Part shown: positions 28,186 through 35,689 of the stretch, in pieces | Layout of the letters: every line of letters begins with the position of its first letter | Numbering within the stretch: the stretch's first letter is position 1 | DNA from: Sphingomonadaceae bacterium | GTDB lineage: Bacteria > Pseudomonadota > Alphaproteobacteria > Sphingomonadales > Sphingomonadaceae | Direction: 5' to 3' | DNA: 64,000 bases | Assembly: GCA_020850455.1 (NCBI GenBank) | Contig: JADZEQ010000010.1 | Span: forward strand, 62,001 to 126,000 | Program-made: the position numbers and the translations under genes | The notes under the pieces: model-generated | The model's database searches: none | Seen by the model: the letters and a program-made list of their open reading frames with translations, nothing else | What the model was told of the DNA's origin: nothing

Positions 28186-28775
28186 CAGGGCACCATCGCT
28201 TGGACGCGCAGCCAACGCAACAGGGGGAGGAGCGGCATACCCAAAATGGTGAAATAATCCCCCTCTATCTTGTCGAACAAATTTACCCCGCGACCTTCGA
28301 TACGAAAACAGCCGACACAGCCAGATATCGCAGGCCATTCGGCATCGAGATAGGTCTGAATTTCCGCCCGATCGAGCGGGCGCACATATAATTTGGCGAT
28401 ACCGATATGCCGCCAGATGGGTGCCCCCCCCTCGCAGGCTACAATCGCACTGATCAGCGTCATGACCTGCCCCGAAAATGCGGCAAGGTGGGCGGCGGCA
28501 TCGTCCCTAGATGTCGGCTTATCATATATTTTGCCATCAACGACGACGATGGAATCAACCCCGAGGCACAGCGCAGCCGGGTCTGCCAAGCTTGCCTTCA
28601 GCGCCTTCATCTGGGCCAGCGCATCGGCAATATCGCGCGGGTGGGCACCCGCCATCGCGGTCTTTAGCGCTGCCTCGTCGGCATGGACGGGGCGGGCGAC
28701 AAAATCGACCCCCGCCCCCTCGAGCATGGCGCGGCGCGACGCGCTGGCGCTCGCCAATATCAATTGGCGCGTCAT
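28185..28775 (-). CDS. maf: Maf-like nucleoside triphosphate pyrophosphatase
   Basis: A 196-residue house-cleaning pyrophosphatase acting on non-canonical or modified dTTP/UTP-like nucleotides. It opens with ILASASASRRAMLEGAG, the Maf phosphate-binding loop, and has GVDSIVVVDGKIYDKP with the conserved Asp, and GCFRIEGRGVNLFDKIEGDY. It overlaps ppsR by 4 bases upstream and aroE downstream. Confidence 0.94.
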   Translation of the reverse strand: MTRQLILASASASRRAMLEGAGVDFVARPVHADEAALKTAMAGAHPRDIADALAQMKALKASLADPAALCLGVDSIVVVDGKIYDKPTSRDDAAAHLAAFSGQVMTLISAIVACEGGAPIWRHIGIAKLYVRPLDRAEIQTYLDAEWPAISGCVGCFRIEGRGVNLFDKIEGDYFTILGMPLLPLLRWLRVQAMVP

Positions 28776-29587
28776 GCCGCCCCTTCGGCCCGGTCGGCAT
28801 GGAGTTTTAAGATCGCCGCTGCGCTTTCCTCTATCGACCGGCGGGTCACATCAATCACCGGCCAGCCATGGTCGGCGAACATTCGCCGGGCAAAGGCAAT
28901 TTCGCGCGCCACCGCCTCTGCATCGGCATAGGGGCTGGCCCGGTCTTCGCCGAGCGCGCTCAGCCGGTTGCGCCGCACCGCGACCAACCGGTCGGCGCTG
29001 GTCGTCAGCCCGACGATCAACGGTTTTTGGAGGGTGAAGAGGCTATCGGGCGGCGGCGCTTCGGGGATGATCGGGATATTGGCGGTCTTATAACCGCGAT
29101 TGGCCAAATAAATGCTCGTCGGCGTCTTTGACGAACGCGATACACCGGCAAGGATGATGTCGGCATCCTCCCACCCATCTGGCTGCAGCCCGTCATCATG
29201 CGCCATCGTATAATGGATTGCCTCCACCCGCGCGAAATAGGCGGCATCCAGGCTATGTTGCCGCCCGGGGCGGGCCTTTGCCTCTTGGCCGAGCATTTGC
29301 GACAGGGCAAAGGTCACGCTGTCGAGCGCGGCGACGGCAGGCAGGTTCAAGCTTTGCGCCCGTTGTTCGAGCAAAGCGCGCAATTCGCGATTGACCAAGG
29401 TAAAGAGGATAAGGCCGGGGTTATCCGCCACCTCGACCAAAATACGTTCCAAATGGCCCGATGAGCGCACCATCGGCCAGAAATGACGGGTAACCGCGAC
29501 ATCGTCGAACTGGGCAAGCGCCGCCTTGGCCAGATTTTCCAGCGTTTCGCCGGTGGAATCCGATACAAGGTGGAGGTGGAGTTGCAT
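28772..29587 (-). CDS. ppsR: Pyruvate, phosphate/water dikinase regulatory kinase-phosphorylase (DUF299)
   Basis: A 271-residue bifunctional kinase/pyrophosphorylase that switches phosphoenolpyruvate synthase or PPDK on and off. It starts MQLHLHLVSDSTGETLENLA, has the P-loop GVSRSSKTPTSIYLA, and ends with the DVTRRSIEESAAAI motif. DUF299 (RP001 in Rickettsia) is the gene that flanks the replication origin opposite hemE in Caulobacter and Rickettsia, exactly as here. I chose ATG 29587 because it gives the family's N-terminus; the open frame to 29845 runs through the proposed origin and encodes nothing recognisable. Confidence 0.94.
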   Translation of the reverse strand: MQLHLHLVSDSTGETLENLAKAALAQFDDVAVTRHFWPMVRSSGHLERILVEVADNPGLILFTLVNRELRALLEQRAQSLNLPAVAALDSVTFALSQMLGQEAKARPGRQHSLDAAYFARVEAIHYTMAHDDGLQPDGWEDADIILAGVSRSSKTPTSIYLANRGYKTANIPIIPEAPPPDSLFTLQKPLIVGLTTSADRLVAVRRNRLSALGEDRASPYADAEAVAREIAFARRMFADHGWPVIDVTRRSIEESAAAILKLHADRAEGAA

Positions 29588-29608
29588 CGCGCTGTCATGT
29601 GGCGCGCC

Positions 29609-29617
29609 TGTGGATAA
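29609..29617 (-). promoter_or_regulatory. DnaA box, perfect
   Basis: TGTGGATAA, the reverse complement of the consensus TTATCCACA, 22 bases upstream of the ppsR start codon. Confidence 0.75.
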
Positions 29618-29720
29618 GGCAAGGGATGAAATGGAGGATAAGTTTGGGGATGGTGCGCGGGTGCAGACCCCTGCCGCACTTTGCCGATTCCATCCACAGC
29701 CACTTCCCCAGCCCGCCATA

Positions 29721-29741
29721 TTGTCCACAAGCTGTGGATAA
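29721..29741. promoter_or_regulatory. Inverted pair of DnaA boxes
   Basis: TTGTCCACA (one mismatch from TTATCCACA) and a perfect TGTGGATAA face each other across a 3-base spacer (AGC). A further weak match CCATCCACA is at 29690-29698. Such closely spaced opposed boxes favour cooperative DnaA loading. Confidence 0.75.
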
Positions 29742-29756
29742 TGGGGATGATTTGCG

Positions 29757-29781
29757 CGACTCGTGACCGCTTGGCGAGTCG
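29757..29781. repeat. Inverted repeat inside the proposed origin
   Basis: CGACTCG and CGAGTCG are separated by 11 bases (TGACCGCTTGG). It lies between the DnaA boxes and the A/T tract. Its role is unknown; it might bind a regulator of initiation. Confidence 0.5.
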
Positions 29782-29858
29782 TTTTGGCCTTGGTCGGGAT
29801 GAAACGGGCAGGGCGCGGCTGTCCCCGGCTTTCGCCCGCCATCAACTATCATCAACCC

Positions 29859-29877
29859 TATTATAAATATATATTTT
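29859..29877. other. 19-base pure A/T tract, likely DNA unwinding element
   Basis: An uninterrupted run of 19 A/T bases, containing TATAAATATATATTTT, in otherwise GC-rich DNA. It ends 17 bases before the hemE start codon. It could also contribute to a hemE promoter. Confidence 0.65.
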
Positions 29878-29894
29878 GGCTAAGAGGGGCGGCG

Positions 29895-30986
29895 ATGCAG
29901 TCTTCGCCTTCCACCCCCACCGCTCTCTCGCCCGCACCCATGCAAACCCGTCGGGATGCGCCGATATTGCGCGTGCTGGATGGCGAGATGCTCGATCCCC
30001 CACCCTTATGGTTGATGCGCCAGGCGGGGCGTTACCTGCCCGAATATCGCGCCTTGCGTGCGGATAAGGGGGGGTTCCTCGACCTTTGCTATGACCCGAT
30101 GGCGGCGGCGGAAATTACGCTGCAACCCATCCGTCGCTTTGGCTTCGATGCGGCAATTCTTTTTTCCGATATTTTGGTCATCCCCCATGCCTTGGGCCAA
30201 AATCTATGGTTTGAAGTGGGCGAGGGGCCACGGCTTGCCCCGCCGCTCGTTGATGGCGCGTTGACTGCGCTCAGCGCTGCTCCCCAGCGGCTCGGCCCGG
30301 TCATCGAAACGGTGCGCCGCGTGCGCGCCTTGTTGCCACCGGCTTGCGCCTTTTTGGGCTTTGCCGGTTCGCCTTGGACGGTCGCCACCTATATGGTGGC
30401 AGGCGCTGGCAGCCGCGATCAGGCGGCGGCGCGGCGGCTGGCCTATAGTGACCCCATTGCTTTTGGCGCGCTGATCGATGCGATTATTGCAGCGACCATC
30501 GATTATCTTGCCGACCAAATTGCCGCAGGGGTTGATGCGGTGCAATTATTCGACAGTTGGGCGGGTAGCCTGTCACCCGCACAGTTTGAACGCTGGGTGA
30601 TTGCGCCCAATGCCGCGATCGTCGATGGGCTGCGCGCCCGTTGTCCCGGCGCGCGCATCATCGGCTTTCCCAAGGGGGCAGGCGGTAAATTGGCTGCCTA
30701 TGCCCGCGAAACGGGCGTTGATGCGCTGGGGATTGATGAAAGCGTCGATCCTGTTTGGGCCAATGCGGTGTTGCCGGAACATATGCCGGTGCAAGGGAAT
30801 TTGGACCCGCTGGCGCTGATCGCCGGGGGTGATGCGCTGACAAGCGCGATCGACAATATCCGCGCCGCCTTTGCGGGACGGCCGCATATTTTCAATCTGG
30901 GGCACGGCATTTTGCCCGACACCCCAATTGCCCATGTCGAAGAATTAATCGCGCGGCTACGCACGCCGCATGCGGCGGTGCGATGA
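29895..30986 (+). CDS. hemE: Uroporphyrinogen decarboxylase
   Basis: A 363-residue heme-pathway enzyme converting uroporphyrinogen III to coproporphyrinogen III. It has the substrate-binding MRQAGRYLPEYRALR, the FSDILVIPHALG segment with catalytic Asp, GFAGSPWTVATYM, and FNLGHGILPDTP near the C-terminus. ATG 29895 has AAGAGG upstream; an in-frame GTG at 29763 would start inside the proposed origin. The first 25 residues (SSPSTPTALSPAP) are a low-complexity extension, so ATG 29940 is a possible shorter start. Shares ATGA with hemJ. Confidence 0.95.
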   Translation: MQSSPSTPTALSPAPMQTRRDAPILRVLDGEMLDPPPLWLMRQAGRYLPEYRALRADKGGFLDLCYDPMAAAEITLQPIRRFGFDAAILFSDILVIPHALGQNLWFEVGEGPRLAPPLVDGALTALSAAPQRLGPVIETVRRVRALLPPACAFLGFAGSPWTVATYMVAGAGSRDQAAARRLAYSDPIAFGALIDAIIAATIDYLADQIAAGVDAVQLFDSWAGSLSPAQFERWVIAPNAAIVDGLRARCPGARIIGFPKGAGGKLAAYARETGVDALGIDESVDPVWANAVLPEHMPVQGNLDPLALIAGGDALTSAIDNIRAAFAGRPHIFNLGHGILPDTPIAHVEELIARLRTPHAAVR

Positions 30987-31426
30987 TCGGCTTTCTGGGC
31001 AATGCCTATCTGTGGGTGGTGGCGGCGCACGTCATTTTCGTCATCTTCCTGATGGCGAGCCTCTTCATGATGCCGCGCTTTTTCATCTATCATCAAGAAG
31101 CCGAAGTCGGATCGGCCGAGGCTGCACGCTGGGTCGATCGCGAATCCAAATTACGCCGCATCATCATGAACCCGTCGATCTGCATGGTTTGGATTTTGGG
31201 GCTGATGCTGGCGGCCAATGGCGATTTTTGGCTGCAAGGCTGGTTTTTGGCCAAATTGGCGCTGGTGACCCTGCTTTCGGCCTATCATGGCTGGCTGGTC
31301 GGCTATGCCAAGGCGCTGGCGCGCGGCGAACAGCGGATGAGCGGCAAAAAATTGCGCCTGTTCAATGAAATCCCCGGCCTGATCGTCATTCCGGTGGTGC
31401 TGCTGGTTTTTGCCAAACCTTTTTAA
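30983..31426 (+). CDS. hemJ: Protoporphyrinogen oxidase HemJ
   Basis: A 147-residue integral membrane protein with four predicted transmembrane helices. Conserved features are the early His in VVAAHVIFVIFLM, the MPRFFIYH motif, and KLALVTLLSAYHGWLVGYAK. HemJ oxidises protoporphyrinogen IX to protoporphyrin IX in many bacteria that lack HemY/HemG. It overlaps hemE by 4 bases, so two heme-synthesis steps are co-expressed beside the origin. Confidence 0.93.
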   Translation: MIGFLGNAYLWVVAAHVIFVIFLMASLFMMPRFFIYHQEAEVGSAEAARWVDRESKLRRIIMNPSICMVWILGLMLAANGDFWLQGWFLAKLALVTLLSAYHGWLVGYAKALARGEQRMSGKKLRLFNEIPGLIVIPVVLLVFAKPF

Positions 31427-31503
31427 CGGGTTATGCCCAACCTTGTCGCCCAACAGCGGCGCGGTGTTTTCATTGCCTTTCCCGCCGCTAAAGCGCCGCG
31501 GCG

Positions 31504-31532
31504 TTGACAGCCCCGCAGCGTCTGCTTAGAGC
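31504..31532 (+). promoter_or_regulatory. Possible sigma-70 promoter upstream of rho
   Basis: TTGACA and TAGAGC separated by 17 bases, in the 231-base gap between hemJ and rho. Transcription from it would give a leader of about 120 bases before rho. The -35 element is perfect; the -10 matches only partly. Confidence 0.4.
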
Positions 31533-31657
31533 ATGGGTGCGCGGCAGATGCTGCCGCCTTTTCCCAAACCAACGCGCCGGATTCTCCATCCCCTCAATGA
31601 CCCATATCCAGCCATGATGCTGCGGGCCCAAGCGCGAATTTCCACCGGAACCATTTT

Positions 31658-32914
31658 ATGCATTTGAAAGACTTAAAGAAAAAGGCCCCCGCCGAACTGG
31701 TGGAAATGGCCGAAGAATTGGGGGTTGAGGGGGCATCGACCCTGCGCAAGCAGGATCTGATGTTCTCCATCCTCAAGGCGATGGCCGAAGATGGCGAAGA
31801 AATCGTCGGTTCGGGAACGATCGAGGTTTTGCCCGACGGCTTCGGCTTTTTGCGTTCAGCAGAGGCCAATTATCTTGCTGGGCCCGATGACATCTACCTT
31901 TCCCCCAACCAGGTGCGCCGTTTTGGCCTGCGCACCGGTGACACGGTGGAGGGCGAAATTCGCGCGCCCAAGGATGGGGAGCGTTATTTTGCGCTGACCC
32001 GCCTCATCAAGGTCAATTATGACGAACCCGAAGCGGTGCGCCACCGCGTCAATTTCGACAATCTGACCCCGCTCTATCCCGATGAACGCTTGCGGCTCGA
32101 CACGCTCGACCCGACGCAAAAGGATATGTCGGCCCGCGTCATTGACATCATCTCGCCGCAGGGCAAGGGGCAGCGCGCATTGATCGTCGCGCCGCCGCGC
32201 ACCGGCAAGACGGTGCTGCTGCAAAATATTGCCAAGGCGATCACCGATAATCATCCAGAAGTGTTTCTGATCGTCCTCTTGGTCGATGAACGCCCCGAAG
32301 AAGTCACCGACATGCAACGTAGCGTCAAGGGGGAGGTTATTTCCTCCACCTTTGACGAACCGGCGAGCCGACATGTGCAAGTCGCTGAAATGGTTATCGA
32401 AAAGGCAAAGCGACTGGTCGAACATAAAAAGGATGTCGTCATCCTGCTCGACAGCATCACCCGGCTTGGCCGCGCCTATAACACTGTCGTCCCCTCCTCC
32501 GGCAAGGTGCTGACCGGCGGGGTTGATGCCAATGCGCTGCAACGGCCCAAGCGCTTTTTCGGCGCGGCGCGCAACATAGAAGAAGGCGGGTCTTTATCGA
32601 TCATCGCCACCGCGCTGATCGATACCGGGTCCAAGATGGACGAGGTTATTTTCGAAGAATTTAAGGGCACGGGTAACAGCGAAATCGTCCTCGACCGCAA
32701 GGTGTCGGACAAGCGTATCTTCCCGTCGATCGACGTCGGCAAATCGGGCACCCGCAAGGAAGAATTGCTGGTCGAGAAGGACAAGCTCTCCAAAATGTGG
32801 GTGCTCCGCCGCATTTTGATGCAGATGGGCACCGTCGATGCGATGGAATTCCTGCTCGACAAGATGAAGAACAGCAAAACCAACGAAGATTTCTTCGACA
32901 CGATGAACCAATAG
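31658..32914 (+). CDS. rho: Transcription termination factor Rho
   Basis: A 418-residue hexameric RNA-dependent ATPase. It has the N-terminal helical domain ([20 protein letters not shown]), the RNA-binding cold-shock-like domain ([20 protein letters not shown]), Walker [11 protein letters not shown], Walker [17 protein letters not shown], and the Q/R-loop regions. Length is standard. The preceding 231-base leader contains a possible promoter; rho is often autoregulated through its leader. Confidence 0.97.
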   Translation: MHLKDLKKKAPAELVEMAEELGVEGASTLRKQDLMFSILKAMAEDGEEIVGSGTIEVLPDGFGFLRSAEANYLAGPDDIYLSPNQVRRFGLRTGDTVEGEIRAPKDGERYFALTRLIKVNYDEPEAVRHRVNFDNLTPLYPDERLRLDTLDPTQKDMSARVIDIISPQGKGQRALIVAPPRTGKTVLLQNIAKAITDNHPEVFLIVLLVDERPEEVTDMQRSVKGEVISSTFDEPASRHVQVAEMVIEKAKRLVEHKKDVVILLDSITRLGRAYNTVVPSSGKVLTGGVDANALQRPKRFFGAARNIEEGGSLSIIATALIDTGSKMDEVIFEEFKGTGNSEIVLDRKVSDKRIFPSIDVGKSGTRKEELLVEKDKLSKMWVLRRILMQMGTVDAMEFLLDKMKNSKTNEDFFDTMNQ

Positions 32915-32924
32915 GATCCGTCCG

Positions 32925-33653
32925 ATGTTTGACATGCTTGTCGTTGCTGCCCATGCCGCCGCGCCATCACTGGGCGGGCCGGCTGAAATTTGGGCCGCAA
33001 TCGTCCATGATTTTGCCAATATCACCGAGCCTGCGGCCTTTGCCGCCTTTATGCAGGTTTTGCTGATCGATCTGGTGCTGGCTGGCGATAATGCGATTGT
33101 CGTCGGCGCGCTGGCCGCTGGCCTCCCCGCCAAACAGCGCAAACAGGTTATTTTGATCGGCGTGCTCGCCGCGCTGGTGCTGCGCATCATCTTTGCGCTG
33201 ATGGTCACCTGGTTGCTTGGCATCGTCGGGCTGGTGCTCGCGGGCGGTTTGCTGCTGCTTTGGGTGGCGTGGCGCATGTACCGCGACATCCGTGGGCATG
33301 GCGCGGGCGATTCGCCCGGTTCGCCCGAAATATCGGGCGATGAACATTCGGGCCTGCCCGCGGGCAAGAGCTTTGCCGCCGCTGCTTGGGGGGTTGCGGT
33401 CGCCGACGTGTCGATGAGCTTGGATAATGTGCTCGCGGTGGCCGGTGCGGCGCGCGAACACCCCGGCATTTTGATCGTCGGGTTGATTTTTGCGGTCGCG
33501 CTGATGGGCATCGCCGCCAATATCATCGCGCAATATATTGAACGTTATCGCTGGATTGCGTGGATCGGTCTGGCGGTCATCCTCTATGTCGCGCTCAAAA
33601 TGGTGTGGGAGGGCTGGCATGAGGTGCAGCCGCTGATGCTGGCGATGCTATAG
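32925..33653 (+). CDS. TerC family membrane protein, probable metal transporter
   Basis: A 242-residue inner-membrane protein with about seven hydrophobic helices. It carries the two TerC hallmarks, VLAGDNAIVVGALAAGLP and MSLDNVLAVAGAAREHP, with membrane-embedded acidic and Asn residues. A hydrophilic loop (SPGSPEISGDEHSGLPAG) divides the two halves. Members of the TerC/YjbE/Alx group export Mn or other metals; the exact ion is not known here. It starts 10 bases after rho and is convergent with the next gene (11-base gap). Confidence 0.87.
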   Translation: MFDMLVVAAHAAAPSLGGPAEIWAAIVHDFANITEPAAFAAFMQVLLIDLVLAGDNAIVVGALAAGLPAKQRKQVILIGVLAALVLRIIFALMVTWLLGIVGLVLAGGLLLLWVAWRMYRDIRGHGAGDSPGSPEISGDEHSGLPAGKSFAAAAWGVAVADVSMSLDNVLAVAGAAREHPGILIVGLIFAVALMGIAANIIAQYIERYRWIAWIGLAVILYVALKMVWEGWHEVQPLMLAML

Positions 33654-33664
33654 GGTGCCACGGG

Positions 33665-34078
33665 CTATGGGCTGGGCGGTGATGCAGCAGACAGCATCGC
33701 CGCCATCCCCTCCCAAACCTTGTTCACCGCCTTGAGCGGGCGGATCATCACCTTGAAATCGCTGATTTCCCCCGCATCATTCCAGCGAATAATATCGACC
33801 CCGTTGATGTGGATGCCATCGAGCGTCAGGGTGAATTCCAGCATCGCCTGATCGCCGTCGATGATTTCACGAACATAAGTGAAATCGCGCTGTCCGCCCA
33901 AAACCCGCGATGCCGCGTCGAGATAGGCAAAGACTTTGCCCCGCCCCACCTGCGGCGTGTGGACGACCGGCGAATGAAAAACCGCATCCTCGGCCAGCAT
34001 TGTCATCAACGCCTCTGCACCCTTGCCGTCTGCCATATATTGGTGCCAGCGGGCGGTGCCTTTGCGGGCGCGGCTCAT
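33665..34078 (-). CDS. SnoaL-like/NTF2-fold protein
   Basis: A 137-residue single-domain cone-fold protein: WHQYMADGKGAEALMTMLAE, then DAVFHSPVVHTPQVGRGKVF and MLEFTLTLDGIHINGVDIIR. It resembles nuclear-transport-factor-2-like enzymes such as SnoaL and limonene-epoxide-hydrolase relatives; no catalytic assignment can be made. It overlaps the dienelactone hydrolase by 4 bases, suggesting a shared pathway. Confidence 0.8.
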   Translation of the reverse strand: MSRARKGTARWHQYMADGKGAEALMTMLAEDAVFHSPVVHTPQVGRGKVFAYLDAASRVLGGQRDFTYVREIIDGDQAMLEFTLTLDGIHINGVDIIRWNDAGEISDFKVMIRPLKAVNKVWEGMAAMLSAASPPSP

Positions 34079-34764
34079 GCCAAATGCTCGGCAAAAAAGG
34101 CGCTGGTGCGCGCGTCTGCCAGTTCGGCACCCGCCGCATCGCGCCGCGCGCCATGCTGGGTGGCAAAACCATGGTCGAGCCCCGGATAATCGTGGAGCGT
34201 GACGCGGGGATGCGCGCCCAGCCCGGCATGCATCGCCGCCTGCGCCGCCTTATCAACAAAACCATCTTCGCCCGCGATATGGAGCATCAATGGTCGCGCA
34301 ATCGCATGCGATTCGTCGAGCATCGCATCGACCCCCACCGCATAATAGCCAACCGATACGTCGATATCGGTGCGACAGGCGGCGAGGTAGGCGAGCTTGC
34401 CGCCCAGACAATAGCCGACCAGCCCGACCTTGGCGATCGGCGCATGCCCCGCCACCCCGGCGCGGATCGCCTTGATCGACGCCTCTGTGTCATAGACGCC
34501 GTCGGTCGCATCATATTGGCCGAAATAGCCGAACGCCTGTTGCAATTCGGCCGCGACATCGGGGTTGAGTTCAACCCCCGGGGCAAAGCGCCAGAATATT
34601 TCGGGCGCGAGCGCGAGATAGCCCGCTGCGGCCAGTTGATCGCATTTTTCGGCAATGCCTGCGTTAATGCCAAAGATTTCGGGGACGACGATGATCGCCG
34701 CCTTGGGGTGGGCGGGCGCGGCAATATAGACGGACATATCGCCAATTTTTCCATTGGTGGGCAT
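34075..34764 (-). CDS. Dienelactone hydrolase family protein
   Basis: A 229-residue alpha/beta hydrolase with the DLH triad: Cys in VGYCLGGKLAYLAA, Asp in GEDGFVD and His in LDHGFA. It starts with VPEIFGINAGIAEKCDQLAA, also typical. It could hydrolyse dienelactone-type intermediates of aromatic ring cleavage or other esters; no other ring-cleavage genes are nearby. It is 12 bases downstream of ogt. Confidence 0.88.
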   Translation of the reverse strand: MPTNGKIGDMSVYIAAPAHPKAAIIVVPEIFGINAGIAEKCDQLAAAGYLALAPEIFWRFAPGVELNPDVAAELQQAFGYFGQYDATDGVYDTEASIKAIRAGVAGHAPIAKVGLVGYCLGGKLAYLAACRTDIDVSVGYYAVGVDAMLDESHAIARPLMLHIAGEDGFVDKAAQAAMHAGLGAHPRVTLHDYPGLDHGFATQHGARRDAAGAELADARTSAFFAEHLA

Positions 34765-34776
34765 GGATGCTTCCTT

Positions 34777-35328
34777 TTAGATCAATATCTTGCCGCAAAT
34801 GCGCGCTTCATGGGTCAAGAGCCAGCTTTTTGTTGCAACCCCGCGCCCGGCGGAATAATTTTCATCTGCGCCCGCTGCCAGAACACGGTGACAGGGGATG
34901 AGGATGGGAAAGGGGTTGTGCGCGCATGCCCCGCCAATCGCCCGCGCGCTGCTGGCGCAGCTATGGGCGAGCGCGCCATAGGTCATGGTGCTGCCATAAG
35001 GGATGGCGGCAATGGCATTGCGCAGCACTTCGCCGCGCACGCTCTTGGCGGTGCGCAACGGCAGGTCGAAACTTTGCCGTTGCCCATCAAAATATTCAGC
35101 CAATTGCTGCGCAGCGGCGGTGATTGGCGCGCTGGTCGCCGCGCTCGCCATCCAATTTTCACACAGCGGCGCGATTTGCACCGCCCACAGACTGTCCGCA
35201 TCGCCCGCAAGCCAAATCTCACCGATCGGGCTTTCTATTTGACGGACAAAGGGGGCAGTATTTTCCACCGCGCCATCGTGCCGTAAAGCTGCCGTGGTAT
35301 CAATATCGGGGCAACATCGGGGCAACAT
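34777..35328 (-). CDS. ogt: Methylated-DNA-protein cysteine methyltransferase
   Basis: A 183-residue suicide repair protein that removes alkyl groups from O6-alkylguanine. The active-site motif is IPCHRVLAAG with the acceptor cysteine, preceded by the helix-turn-helix IPYGSTMTYGALA and followed by GRGVATKSWLLTHEA. The N-terminus is uncertain: ATG 35328 has AGGA nearby but lies inside an 11-base tandem repeat that also supplies an out-of-frame ATG; GTG 35268 is an alternative with no clear ribosome site. Confidence 0.88.
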   Translation of the reverse strand: MLPRCCPDIDTTAALRHDGAVENTAPFVRQIESPIGEIWLAGDADSLWAVQIAPLCENWMASAATSAPITAAAQQLAEYFDGQRQSFDLPLRTAKSVRGEVLRNAIAAIPYGSTMTYGALAHSCASSARAIGGACAHNPFPILIPCHRVLAAGADENYSAGRGVATKSWLLTHEARICGKILI

Positions 35329-35331
35329 CGG
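35305..35331. repeat. 11-base tandem repeat covering the ogt start codon
   Basis: ATCGGGGCAAC is present twice in tandem plus a 5-base partial copy. Each copy boundary supplies a CAT (ATG on the minus strand), the two lying 11 bases apart and so in different frames. Loss or gain of one unit would change the ogt reading frame relative to the upstream ribosome site. Confidence 0.6.
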
Positions 35332-35449
35332 CGCGTTTTCCTGCCCATTTGCTCTGGCGCGCGCTTCGCCCTATGCATGGCGACCAAGCTAGAGAAAGCC
35401 TTGCATTTGCGCCATTTTTGCGCCGCAACCGGGCAGGAGGGATGACGTC

Positions 35450-35683
35450 ATGAAGATAAATATCGACATTGACTGCACACCGGCGGAGGCGCGCGCCTTC
35501 CTCGGCCTGCCCGATGTTACCCCGCTCCACGCGCTCTATATCGCGCGGATGGAGGAAATGGTGAAGGAAGGGGTGACCCCCGATATGGTGGCCGCGATGG
35601 TCAAAAGCTGGTCAACGCTGGGCGATGCGGGGATGGGCATGTTCCAGAATTTTCTCAGCCAAATGGGCAGTGCAAAGCGCTAA
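35450..35683 (+). CDS. DUF6489-like small protein
   Basis: A 77-residue soluble protein, MKINIDIDCTPAEARAFLGL then PDVTPLHALYIARMEEMVKE, of a small family I associate with DUF6489 in sphingomonads and relatives. Function unknown. A GGAGG sequence lies 9 bases before the ATG. It starts six bases ahead of mnmE in the same operon, which hints at a link with tRNA modification, but this is only positional. Confidence 0.78.
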   Translation: MKINIDIDCTPAEARAFLGLPDVTPLHALYIARMEEMVKEGVTPDMVAAMVKSWSTLGDAGMGMFQNFLSQMGSAKR

Positions 35684-35689
35684 GCCATT

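Larger units (their letters stand above)
29588..29894. other. Proposed chromosomal replication origin (oriC), hemE-ppsR type
   Basis: The 307-base gap between divergent ppsR and hemE holds two perfect DnaA boxes (TGTGGATAA), one single-mismatch box (TTGTCCACA), a weaker CCATCCACA, a 7-bp inverted repeat, and a 19-base run of pure A/T next to hemE that could be the unwinding element. In Caulobacter and Rickettsia the origin is in this same gap. Genes on both sides are transcribed away from it. Assigned from sequence plus synteny; no skew analysis was possible. Confidence 0.85.

Noticed and set aside
29633-29642. GAGGATAAG as a further DnaA box
   Set aside because: It lacks the TCCACA core and has too many mismatches to TTATCCACA.
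29588-29845. ppsR reading frame extended through the origin gap
   Set aside because: The extra residues are not family-like; the conserved DUF299 N-terminus starts at 29587 and the region carries DnaA boxes.
33910-35286. 458-codon open frame on the plus strand
   Set aside because: Opposite three recognised genes (SnoaL-like, dienelactone hydrolase, ogt); composition is that of a shadow frame.
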